Of a stretch of DNA of 64,000 nt, positions 34,802-42,830 are shown one piece after another; position 1 is the stretch's first letter; each line of letters begins with the position of its first letter. Below the pieces are notes generated by a model, which saw nothing but the letters and a program-made list of their open reading frames with translations, searched no databases and had not been told where the DNA came from. The stretch spans positions 37,579-101,578 of the forward strand of contig CAZMUA010000012.1 of the NCBI GenBank assembly GCA_964569695.1, in the 5' to 3' direction. The position numbers and the translations under genes are program-made. Origin of the DNA: UBA8106 sp964569695 (lineage in GTDB: Bacteria; Acidobacteriota; Vicinamibacteria; Vicinamibacterales; UBA823).

Positions 34802-36169
34802 ATGAGCGTGTTCGAGAAATCGAGAGCTATCTCGCACGCCGTCCACCAAGCCGGTGGCCGAGCGTTAATCGTTGGAGGCTGGGTTCGAGATCGCCTACTC
34901 AAGCGACCGTCAAAAGATCTTGACCTCGAAGTCTACGGGGTTTCTACCGAACAACTCCACCAGCTTCTTTCCGCATTCGGACAGGTCAACACAGTTGGCC
35001 AAAGCTTTGCCGTTTTCAAAATCGATTCGATGGACGTGTCCCTGCCGCGACGTGAGTCTAAAACAACGGCTGGGCACCGGGGCTTTGAGGTTATTGGAGA
35101 TCCTAACCTACCTATTAAAGATGCCTTTCGGCGTCGTGATTTCACCATTAATGCAATTGGTTGGGATCCTCTTACCGATGAATATGTCGATCCATTTCAT
35201 GGACGAGATGATTTAACGCGGGGCCTACTCCGAGCCGTGGACGAACGAACATTTGGAGATGACAGCCTTAGGGTTCTACGAGCGGTCCAATTGGCTGCCC
35301 GATTCGAATACAAACTCGACCCGCCCACTGCTGATATTTGTCGTGCCACCAAGCTAAACGACCTCCCAGCCGAACGGGTCTGGGGAGAGTTCGAGAAGCT
35401 CCTAATGTTGGCAACTCGCCCTTCGCTAGGGTTTTGGCTAGCACTTGAAATCGGAGTAATCGAACAATTATTTCCAGAACTTCAGGCGCTTGTAGGATGT
35501 CCTCAAGAACCAGAGTGGCATCCAGAAGGAGACGTCTGGAAACATACGCTACTCGTCATCGACGAAGCCCGTCGTCGTATCGAAGGATTGTCTCGCCCAT
35601 GTCAACTCGCAATCATGCTCGGTGCAGTTTGTCATGATTTTGGTAAACCGGCGACCACAGCTAACGTTGATGGAAGAATTCGATCTCGGAATCATGAACA
35701 GGCCGGTCTAGGACCCACGCAGGTTTTCTTGGATCGGCTCAAGGTGCACTCGGTCGAGGGTTTTGACGTCCGTGGACAGGTCGAGGGCATGGTTGCGTAC
35801 CACTTAACACCAGGCATGTGGCATAAGAGCCCAGGAAAAGTTGGCGACGGAGCTTTTCGACGACTAGCTCGTAAAGTCGATCTTGAATTACTAGTTCTCC
35901 TTGCGTCAGCCGATTGCCATGGACGTGAGGGTCATTTCGATTGCTCGGCTATGGAGTGGTTTGCATCGCGGGCACATGAGCTCGGGATTGAACATGCCCC
36001 TCCTGAACCACTGCTCAAGGGTCGACACCTGCTGAGTCTCGGATTGGTACCCGGACCAGACGTTGGAAAAATTCTCAAAGTGATCTACGAAAAGCAGCTG
36101 GATGGGGACGTCACAACCTTAGAGGAGGCTTTGGCTGAAGCGACACGCTCTTTGAAAGGACCTCAGTGA
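34802..36169 (+). CDS. cca: CCA-adding tRNA nucleotidyltransferase with HD domain
   Basis: 455 residues. The class II nucleotidyltransferase head is near the N-terminus: GGWVRDRLLKR (25-35), then KDLDLEVYG, where Asp39 and Asp41 are the metal ligands. The RRESKTTAGHRGFEV and FRRRDFTINAIGWDP segments are typical of CCA/poly(A) polymerases. A C-terminal HD phosphohydrolase-like domain (about 235-400, with CHDFGKPATT and HEQAGL) follows. Both tRNA genes in this window encode their own CCA, so it would act mainly in repair. Its stop codon abuts that of the convergent threonine dehydratase with no gap. Confidence 0.92.
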   Translation: MSVFEKSRAISHAVHQAGGRALIVGGWVRDRLLKRPSKDLDLEVYGVSTEQLHQLLSAFGQVNTVGQSFAVFKIDSMDVSLPRRESKTTAGHRGFEVIGDPNLPIKDAFRRRDFTINAIGWDPLTDEYVDPFHGRDDLTRGLLRAVDERTFGDDSLRVLRAVQLAARFEYKLDPPTADICRATKLNDLPAERVWGEFEKLLMLATRPSLGFWLALEIGVIEQLFPELQALVGCPQEPEWHPEGDVWKHTLLVIDEARRRIEGLSRPCQLAIMLGAVCHDFGKPATTANVDGRIRSRNHEQAGLGPTQVFLDRLKVHSVEGFDVRGQVEGMVAYHLTPGMWHKSPGKVGDGAFRRLARKVDLELLVLLASADCHGREGHFDCSAMEWFASRAHELGIEHAPPEPLLKGRHLLSLGLVPGPDVGKILKVIYEKQLDGDVTTLEEALAEATRSLKGPQ

Positions 36170-37141
36170 TTAACCTGCAAGTGCTACACACTTCATAAGT
36201 GTTTTCGGAGCCATGTTTCCACCAGTTAAAATTGCAACCACACGATCACTCGAAGAAAACTGGCCTTCGGCCGCACGGTTCAATACGGCTGCAAACGCTG
36301 TCGCGCCGCTTGGTTCAACCACCAGTTTTGCCCGCCTGTGCAGCCAAACAACCGCCTGAGCAATCTCACGGTCAGAAACCGTAACGAACTCATCGACGAA
36401 TGCCTGCGCGTGTGCGAACGTCAGGTCACCCGCACGGAGAGGCAATAAACCATCTGCGATACTTGTTGCAGTTGGTAGTGTAACCAAGGACCCAGCGTCA
36501 ACAGATTTGCCCATCCGGGCGGCACCGTCAGGCTCAACGCCAATGACCCGCACTGACGGCTTAATCTGCTTGATGGCCGCACTGGCACCGGAAGCCATGC
36601 CACCACCGCCAATCGGAACAAACACGGTTGTGACCTCCGCACACTGATCCATGATCTCAAGGCCGGCTGTACCCTGACCGGCAATAATCGCAGGATGATC
36701 AAATGGCGGGATGATCGTCAAACCTTCGGTTTGTGCTTCAGCCTCGGCTCGAGTTTTTCGATCAGCCGACGTCGTACCTTCAAAGATAACGCGTGCGCCC
36801 AGTTCCTTAACACCTTCCACTTTTATTTCAGGTGCCGTTGTCGGCATGACGACTACGACTGGAGCATCGACAAGTTTTCCAGCTAACGCGACGGCTTGCG
36901 CATGATTTCCAGACGAATAGGTGATCACTCCTCGCTTTTGTTCGTTAGCCGACAGCTGCGAAACCATGTTGTAGGCTCCACGAAATTTGAAAGCGCCAAT
37001 TGCCTGAAAATTCTCGCACTTTAACTCAATAGTCGTCTCACTATTTAATAATTGAACCTTTAGCAATGGGGTCAGTTTTGCAACACCTCGAATTCGATCA
37101 GCGGCAGCCTTAATAACATCCAAACTCACGAGATCTGGCAT
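36170..37141 (-). CDS. Threonine/serine dehydratase (PLP-dependent)
   Basis: 323 residues. The PLP lysine is Lys52 in GAFKFRGA, and the SSGNHAQAVA and tetraglycine VPIGGGGMASG loops are present. There is no ACT regulatory domain, so it is of the short catabolic type; the same family includes serine racemase and threo-3-hydroxyaspartate dehydratase, and activity cannot be told apart by sequence here. The ATG has GGAAGG eight bases upstream. It reads left, convergent with cca and divergent from the outer-membrane protein gene. Confidence 0.9.
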   Translation of the reverse strand: MPDLVSLDVIKAAADRIRGVAKLTPLLKVQLLNSETTIELKCENFQAIGAFKFRGAYNMVSQLSANEQKRGVITYSSGNHAQAVALAGKLVDAPVVVVMPTTAPEIKVEGVKELGARVIFEGTTSADRKTRAEAEAQTEGLTIIPPFDHPAIIAGQGTAGLEIMDQCAEVTTVFVPIGGGGMASGASAAIKQIKPSVRVIGVEPDGAARMGKSVDAGSLVTLPTATSIADGLLPLRAGDLTFAHAQAFVDEFVTVSDREIAQAVVWLHRRAKLVVEPSGATAFAAVLNRAAEGQFSSSDRVVAILTGGNMAPKTLMKCVALAG

Positions 37142-37279
37142 TCTTTAATCCTTCCGGTCGGACACGATAAATCCAAGATACGACTATTACGTCAGTATAT
37201 TAATGTACTCTCATTGACAAAACGTCTTCCAGTGGTATCAATCACGGCACGTTGTTTCCAGACCTGTATACTGAAGGTT

Positions 37280-37996
37280 ATGTGGTTAAGTCTCCACCTG
37301 CGTCAACTGACTGCAGGGCTGTCACTGGCGCTTTCATTGGTCATTCTGAGTAATACGCAACAGGTCCTGAACGCACAAGAAAGAGCGCGTATCGGTCCAT
37401 TCGTTATAGAGCTGAACGGTGTGTTGGTAAAGAATGGACAGAATGAGCAGGTTGCTAGTGACCGCAGTCTGAATCCAAAGGAGCTACCGTCGTTAGGCCT
37501 TGGAGTTGGTGTCGGCGCACATTGGTACCCACTCAAGATTAAGAAGTTTACGCTGGGCCTTGGTGGGCAACTCCTCAGGTCAAGTGGTTCCAGCACCCCG
37601 GTACCAGACTTATCCACTACTGTGGTAAATGAACTGTGGCCCCCGACACCTGAACCGTCCATCAAAACTCGCTTTCAGGCTATCTCACCACAGGTGTCGT
37701 TTAACTTCGGTGGAACGAGTGGATGGAGCTACATAAGCGGCGGTATGGGAAAAGCAAAATATAGCGTAACGAAAGAAATTGACAGTCGCTGGGCGGAAGA
37801 AGAGCCCGACATTGATGGTCGCTGGCTGAATATGATCAATTATGGTGGAGGCGGTCGGTGGTTTGCCAAAGAACACCTGGGCTTTAACATCGACCTGAGG
37901 TTCTACCAGATAAGCCCTCTTGCGGCCAATGATAAATTCCTCGGATTACCACGTCAGACTGTTGTCATTTTTTCTGTTGGAGTCTTGTTCAGATAA
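37280..37996 (+). CDS. Outer-membrane beta-barrel-like protein, secreted
   Basis: About 238 residues. A signal peptide (about 1-32, ending near LNAQERA) is followed by alternating beta-strand segments with aromatic ends, such as LGVGVGAHWYP, SPQVSFNFGG and GWSYISGGMGKA. The final strand ends in Phe-Arg, close to the terminal aromatic of barrel proteins. The fold resembles small outer-membrane barrels. The ATG at 37280 has AAGG just upstream; a longer start at 37214 would precede the signal peptide. The function is unknown. Confidence 0.7.
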   Translation: MWLSLHLRQLTAGLSLALSLVILSNTQQVLNAQERARIGPFVIELNGVLVKNGQNEQVASDRSLNPKELPSLGLGVGVGAHWYPLKIKKFTLGLGGQLLRSSGSSTPVPDLSTTVVNELWPPTPEPSIKTRFQAISPQVSFNFGGTSGWSYISGGMGKAKYSVTKEIDSRWAEEEPDIDGRWLNMINYGGGGRWFAKEHLGFNIDLRFYQISPLAANDKFLGLPRQTVVIFSVGVLFR

Positions 37997-38025
37997 ATCA
38001 AGCCTTCATATTGATCTTTAGCAAG

Positions 38026-38847
38026 TCAATCTTGCTCTTGGGTTTTAAGGTACTGTTGTGCCTGTTCGATCCATGGCTGTTCGGAAGACAGCACGTAACT
38101 CGGAAGCGAACTCTCCTGCTCAACAATTTCTTGCATAATCTGCAGTGCTTCATCACGCTGACCTTGTTTGTCGAGAAGTGTAGCAAATTGAAACTTGGGA
38201 CGAGACCGAGACGAAGTGCGAGTCAATTCTTCATATCGATCGCACGCCGCAGCATCCTGTCCAGATGCTAGAAGAGCATCCGCGAGGGCTTCGGTTGCCA
38301 TCCCATAATCATGCTTGGGATCAGTTTCGTACACCTGATTCAAATGCACGACAGCTTCCGCGTGTCGGTCTAGAATCGCAAGAGCCTTCCCCAAACCATA
38401 TCTGGCATATATATCTTCCTGGTCACGCTCAAGGGCACGACGGTAATAGGTGACGGCCTTTTCCATGTCGCCATTCTGCGCATAGAGCTCTGCAAGTTCA
38501 AATAAGAGTGCAGGAGCAGGATTCGTTGCTATGTCCTTCTCAAGCTGAATAAAACGCTCATCCTCCACGGGCCGCTCTACGTCAGAATATTGTTTTGTTA
38601 GATGTTCCTGCAAACCCTGCTCAACGTATCTTCGCTTCTCGTCAATGTACCCTTCTGGTAACTTTAATGGACCGAATTGTCGCCCTCTTAAAAGCTCACT
38701 GATCATGTAGCCAAGTGCACCGAGTGGACCTAAGAACAACACTGCTAGAATCCAGAGCCAATTTCGGCGCTGCCGTAGACAGTCACTAATTGCCCAAAAT
38801 TGAAAACCGAAGCTCAGAACGTAAACTAAAATAATAAAAGGACTCAT
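38026..38847 (-). CDS. Membrane-anchored TPR protein
   Basis: 273 residues. Two N-terminal hydrophobic segments (about 2-20 and 30-50, containing NWLWILAVLFLGPLGALGY) anchor a soluble C-terminal region with TPR units (about 105-230), for example LLFELAELYAQNGDMEKAV and IYARYGLGKALAILDRHAEA. The N-terminus resembles the short PLDc_N-like hairpin of many small envelope proteins. The rest of the tail is charged. Its role, presumably assembly or scaffolding, is unknown. It ends 28 bases from the outer-membrane protein gene, convergent. Confidence 0.75.
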   Translation of the reverse strand: MSPFIILVYVLSFGFQFWAISDCLRQRRNWLWILAVLFLGPLGALGYMISELLRGRQFGPLKLPEGYIDEKRRYVEQGLQEHLTKQYSDVERPVEDERFIQLEKDIATNPAPALLFELAELYAQNGDMEKAVTYYRRALERDQEDIYARYGLGKALAILDRHAEAVVHLNQVYETDPKHDYGMATEALADALLASGQDAAACDRYEELTRTSSRSRPKFQFATLLDKQGQRDEALQIMQEIVEQESSLPSYVLSSEQPWIEQAQQYLKTQEQD

Positions 38848-39137
38848 CGTTCTATCGGGACCGGTTCGACAAAGAGTTCTATAAAGTGATCGGTATTATT
38901 CGCATTCACCAATGGTATCTACTAACGATCGAAAAAAGATCAAAAAAGATAGCAACCAGATAGTCACCTAAAGCAAACCACTACTTATACATCATAGTGC
39001 AGTCCTGCCTTCCAACTCACTGTTCTAATACGTGACAGAAGATAATTGAACCTAGGCGCTTATTTCTATCACCAGCAGAGGTTAATTTATTGTGAATGTT
39101 GCAGATTGCCTCACCTTATGCAAAACTTGATCAACGG
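38848..39137. other. Intergenic region between the TPR gene and infA
   Basis: About 290 bases with no gene that I can support. It contains an A-rich tract with repeated GATC (about 38929-38951). GATAAT at about 39040 could be a -10 for infA, but no matching -35 is seen. No terminator or larger repeat was found. Confidence 0.4.
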
Positions 39138-39356
39138 ATGAGCAAAGAAGACCTACTCGATGTGCAGGGCACTGTCACCGCAGTGCATAGCGGCGGCTTG
39201 TATCGTGTTCAGTCAGACGCAGGACACGAAGTGTTAGCACAGTTAAGTGGTCGAATGCGTCGTTTCCGAATCAGAGTAGTACCTGGCGACCGCGTCACAG
39301 TGGGTGTATCACCGTATGACCCAGCTCGCGGAATCATCACCTTTCGTGCTCGCTGA
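39138..39356 (+). CDS. infA: Translation initiation factor IF-1
   Basis: 72 residues of the S1/OB fold. MSKEDLLDVQGTVTAVHSGG and the later GHEVLAQLSGRMR, VPGDRVTV, and SPYDPARGIITFR match IF-1 closely. The family normally begins M(A/S)KED, so the ATG at 39138 is used; a TTG at 39096 would add 14 residues. IF-1 binds the A site of the 30S subunit. It stands alone here, outside its usual ribosomal protein cluster, and converges with the BRCT gene. Confidence 0.9.
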   Translation: MSKEDLLDVQGTVTAVHSGGLYRVQSDAGHEVLAQLSGRMRRFRIRVVPGDRVTVGVSPYDPARGIITFRAR

Positions 39357-39368
39357 CCCAGGTCTAAT

Positions 39369-40556
39369 TCACTCACTAAATTCCAAAGCCAGCTCAAACC
39401 ACTCGCCATTCGGAGCTAAAGTCCGGTAGGCCTGCCAGTGCGGTTTGGCATCTTGTGAGCGTCCCAATTGCTCAAGAGTGACTGCTAGATAAAAATGCGT
39501 GTCGGCGTAGTCAGGATTGAGTCGCACGGCAGACTGGTAACAGGTATTCGCATCCGTGAAACGCCCCAAATCGTGATGAATGTTCCCAAGATTGAAATAC
39601 GCCTCAAAACAGTCCGGATCAAGATTAATCGCGCGTTCATAGATTGCCTGTGATTCGATAAACTCGTCTTGAGCGTAGTGAAGATTTGCCAGGTTCACGA
39701 GCGCTGGAACTAAATTTGGATCAAGCATGAGCGCTTGACGATACGCCTTGCAAGCTTTCTCCTTGTCAACCGTATTACCTTCGTCGAGGAGAGCTCCTTC
39801 AGTGAAATACCGAGCTGCCAAGACAGCTTGAGAATGCATCGAGGAAGAATCAACCCGTCCCACGTCAGAATCTCTCACCGACTGCAATGACCCTTTCGCT
39901 AACGTTACGACTTTTGCTGGTTGACTGTGCGTATTCAATTCGCCTTGGAAATCAAACGTTAACTGACCTTCTCGTTCTGCAACTAATGAACGAACAATGA
40001 CCCGAAACGCCACTTTGCGCCCTAAATCAACACTGACCTTTTTCACGAGGGCAAGATCTCGAAAGCCGTAGTATCGATCGGTGTTCGTGCGCGCTACAGT
40101 TTGAACCAGCTGGCATTTTTCCAGATAGCGAAGATGGTCTTCTCTAAGATTCGAATAGCGCGCTCGAATTTCTCGCACACTATAGAGCTTCTGCCGAAGT
40201 GCGACCGAAGAGGGCACGCCACCGAGTTTGCAAAAGACTTCTTCAGTAATGATGTTTATGCTGTCTGGTGACTTCGCATTGGCAGTTTCCGCGAGTTTCA
40301 ATTTATTGCTCTTCTCGGTCACCTGCGCAGAATCTACACCGAGGAATCGACTAGACTTGGCACGCCCAAAACCTTCAGCGCCCACAACCAGCATGGTTGT
40401 ACGAGATGTCACCTCACTGGTGACTTGACCACCCAAGCGCTTCACCAAATCGCACGCCTCTCGACGGCCAAGTGAAGAAAGCCTCCCTGTAAATACAACG
40501 ACTTGATTCGCGAAGGGTGACTCTGGACGAACTTGGTTGTCTGGAACAGAAAGCAT
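39369..40556 (-). CDS. BRCT - MerR-like HTH - TPR fusion protein
   Basis: About 395 residues with three parts. A BRCT domain (about 15-115), with VVFTGRLSSLGRREA and LVKRLGGQVTSEVTSRTTML, resembles the BRCT of NAD-dependent DNA ligase. A MerR-type winged helix (about 122-195) has YSVREIRARYSNLREDHLRYL and YYGFRDLALVKKV. Three or so TPR units (about 245-395) include ALVNLANLHYAQDEFIESQ and CFEAYFNLGNIHHDLGRF. I know of no standard gene name for this combination. The ATG at 40556 lies just after the Pcs-like gene; a start at 40688 would overlap it by 82 bases. A DNA-linked regulator is an inference. Confidence 0.7.
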   Translation of the reverse strand: MLSVPDNQVRPESPFANQVVVFTGRLSSLGRREACDLVKRLGGQVTSEVTSRTTMLVVGAEGFGRAKSSRFLGVDSAQVTEKSNKLKLAETANAKSPDSINIITEEVFCKLGGVPSSVALRQKLYSVREIRARYSNLREDHLRYLEKCQLVQTVARTNTDRYYGFRDLALVKKVSVDLGRKVAFRVIVRSLVAEREGQLTFDFQGELNTHSQPAKVVTLAKGSLQSVRDSDVGRVDSSSMHSQAVLAARYFTEGALLDEGNTVDKEKACKAYRQALMLDPNLVPALVNLANLHYAQDEFIESQAIYERAINLDPDCFEAYFNLGNIHHDLGRFTDANTCYQSAVRLNPDYADTHFYLAVTLEQLGRSQDAKPHWQAYRTLAPNGEWFELALEFSE

Positions 40557-40606
40557 CGTTATAGGATGATATTCATCACCATTAGAACCGGAAAGAGTAA
40601 ATGAAT

Positions 40607-41332
40607 TTAGTCCAACCGGCGCCGATAAAGCATGAACGACAGTAGCACGTAATAGGTTGGAAAGAACAGTGTCGTCACCAACAACCACCTGCGAACCTCA
40701 GGCACTTGCCAAATTGAGAACAGCATCAATGCTGCCCAGACGAAACCGAGAAAAATCGTGAGTCGACGTAAGACTGGAGTACGCGACGGATACACATAGT
40801 TTACGGGTATAAACACCATTACAACCAACGTCAACAGGACTCCTGCAGTTATCTCTGGAGGCAACGAGGCAGCATAGAGATAAAACACAACAATGTTCCA
40901 GTAGGATGGAAAACCTCGAAAGAAATAGTCAGCTGTCTTCGCATTCCGATGGCTGAACCCATACGCACTACTCAAAATCATGGCACTCGCCAAAAGGCCG
41001 TTCCAGCCAGGCGGTACCAATAAGATTGCATAAACGAAATACGCCGGGACGAAGACAAATGTGACGTAATCAATTATGGAATCAAGCAGGACTCCGTCGA
41101 CCGACGGTAAACGCTGGTCAACCTTAACCAAGCGAGCCAGCCAGCCGTCAGTGGCGTCAACTACAACAGCAGCATAAAGCCAAAGAAAGCCTTCACGCGG
41201 TGTGCCTGCAACAAAGGCATGAAGTGCCAGTAATGCAAAGACGGCCCCTGTGGCAGTGTAAAGATGGGTACTCCACGCAACGCACGAGGTAAGGTAGGAA
41301 ACTGGTGTCGGTATTCGAAATTTTTCTGGCAT
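40607..41332 (-). CDS. CDP-alcohol phosphatidyltransferase, phosphatidylcholine synthase-like
   Basis: 241 residues, mostly hydrophobic, with about seven membrane segments. The CDP-alcohol phosphotransferase signature is visible as DATDGWLAR...VDGVLLDSIID (D-G-x2-A-R spaced from D-x3-D). The N-terminal SVAWSTHLYTATGA-like segment, the position of the signature and the YVTFVFVPAYFVYA segment after it resemble phosphatidylcholine synthase, which condenses CDP-diacylglycerol with choline, more than phosphatidylserine or -glycerol synthases. That substrate is inference. It follows the DUF5107 gene by 47 bases. Confidence 0.8.
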   Translation of the reverse strand: MPEKFRIPTPVSYLTSCVAWSTHLYTATGAVFALLALHAFVAGTPREGFLWLYAAVVVDATDGWLARLVKVDQRLPSVDGVLLDSIIDYVTFVFVPAYFVYAILLVPPGWNGLLASAMILSSAYGFSHRNAKTADYFFRGFPSYWNIVVFYLYAASLPPEITAGVLLTLVVMVFIPVNYVYPSRTPVLRRLTIFLGFVWAALMLFSIWQVPEVRRWLLVTTLFFPTYYVLLSFMLYRRRLD

Positions 41333-41379
41333 CTATGAATGAACCCATCTCAACAACCACCAGATACAGAAACCTTGTT

Positions 41380-42819
41380 TTAGATGTTAGGTAATGGAAC
41401 CCACTTTTCGACTTCGATGATCTTCCAACCGTTTCGTTCAGAGCCCACTCGAAGGCGGAGTTCTTTGAGTTCAGACTCTGTCAGACCATCCAGACTAGTT
41501 GTGACGAAGAAAGGGATTTCGGGAGAGGCCGTTACATCCCAACGTCGCAAAGGTTCACCTCCAGCCTGCGACCCAGTTAAAAGTTCCAGACTCTCCTGCC
41601 AATCACTGACTGGACATAAACCAATGATCACACGATGCGCATCAAGGACAATCCTAAAACTGATCGCGACATCTTCATCAGCAAAGGTTAGTCCGCGGGT
41701 TTGCTGGTAGGGATACATCAGTTCTGTCCACTCGATGAAGGCGTCAGGTGCGAGTATCTGTCGTTCATTTGGATAAGTTCGACTAGTCCCACCCCACATC
41801 TCAACATAGCCAGCGCCCGGCTCTTTTGAACTCATTGGAATTCGGGCCTGATGGTACCCGTAGGTCCAGACATCTACACCTGGCGTTTTGTCGGAATCAA
41901 AAACGCGGACTATTCCCTCCTGGGTATCGTGAGAGTATGCGCTGTAGAAACCGCCTGTCAGACCGTCGGCCATTAGATCGCCCATTTTGCTCCAGCCCCG
42001 AATAAACCGGAGGGGATTGTTGTGCCAGACCTGTGGACTCGGACCCAAATTCTCTTGCCACTGATTGTTGATTAAGATTTGATCCGTGGGAATTATAAAC
42101 TCGGTCCGATCGGTCAACACATTCTGCCCACCAGGCACCCACTGTGGATTGATCCAGTGTGCGTACTCAACCTGTCGATTTGTAGTATTTGTAATGCAGA
42201 TTCTCGTCTCAAAAGAAGACTTGTTTCGCACAATAGAAACGTTCACAGATTCTTGAAGACCCGTCTTTGGTTCAAGAACCTGCATACGGATAGATTTACG
42301 GAGCGAAGAATCCTCGGTGATTTCCCATGACCAGGGCATCGCCCAAGTGGTCCCATGTTCATCGCCAGGCAGCGTGTACTCGATACCACCGATCCAGAGC
42401 CACCAACCAGTGTCGTTCGCTGCTCCACCGACCGTGACCACATCATTTCTCCAAAGAGTTTCATGGCCGGTCGGCTTGTACACAAAGGAGTAGACTCGTC
42501 CCATCTCAGGTAACAGTATCAACCTGATATATCGATTTTCCATCAGTACAGCTGTGTGGTCTTTTTTGATGATCCGGTCCTGATCAACTTGTTGGAAATC
42601 AACGTGCGGGTAAGGATCGCCTTCGCGGTAGTAAACCGCTGGTTCGTAGTCAACTTGCGGAATGGTTAGTGTGATTGTGTCAAGCACGAAGATATCGTCT
42701 CCGAGCTGCGCAGGTCTCGCAGATAAATACTCACCCATACCAAAAAACACAAATATTGCAGCGATTGTTGTGTTTCGAGTAGTGGCGCGTGTAACAAACT
42801 CAGGGAAATAGGAGAACAT
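41380..42819 (-). CDS. DUF5107 domain protein, secreted
   Basis: About 479 residues with a signal peptide (about 1-30, TIAAIFVFFGMGEYLSA). A single large beta-sandwich domain of the DUF5107 type covers most of it: VLMENRYIRLILLPEMGRVY, then WLWIGGIEYTLPGDEHG and the C-terminal SISFRIVLDAHRV region. It is shorter than, but related to, the domain in the next gene. The ATG at 42819 is preceded by GGCGGTG; a longer start at 42864 would overlap the DUF5107-TPR gene. Family members are often near carbohydrate genes, but no glycosidase is seen here. Confidence 0.78.
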   Translation of the reverse strand: MFSYFPEFVTRATTRNTTIAAIFVFFGMGEYLSARPAQLGDDIFVLDTITLTIPQVDYEPAVYYREGDPYPHVDFQQVDQDRIIKKDHTAVLMENRYIRLILLPEMGRVYSFVYKPTGHETLWRNDVVTVGGAANDTGWWLWIGGIEYTLPGDEHGTTWAMPWSWEITEDSSLRKSIRMQVLEPKTGLQESVNVSIVRNKSSFETRICITNTTNRQVEYAHWINPQWVPGGQNVLTDRTEFIIPTDQILINNQWQENLGPSPQVWHNNPLRFIRGWSKMGDLMADGLTGGFYSAYSHDTQEGIVRVFDSDKTPGVDVWTYGYHQARIPMSSKEPGAGYVEMWGGTSRTYPNERQILAPDAFIEWTELMYPYQQTRGLTFADEDVAISFRIVLDAHRVIIGLCPVSDWQESLELLTGSQAGGEPLRRWDVTASPEIPFFVTTSLDGLTESELKELRLRVGSERNGWKIIEVEKWVPLPNI

Positions 42820-42830
42820 GTCACCGCCAG

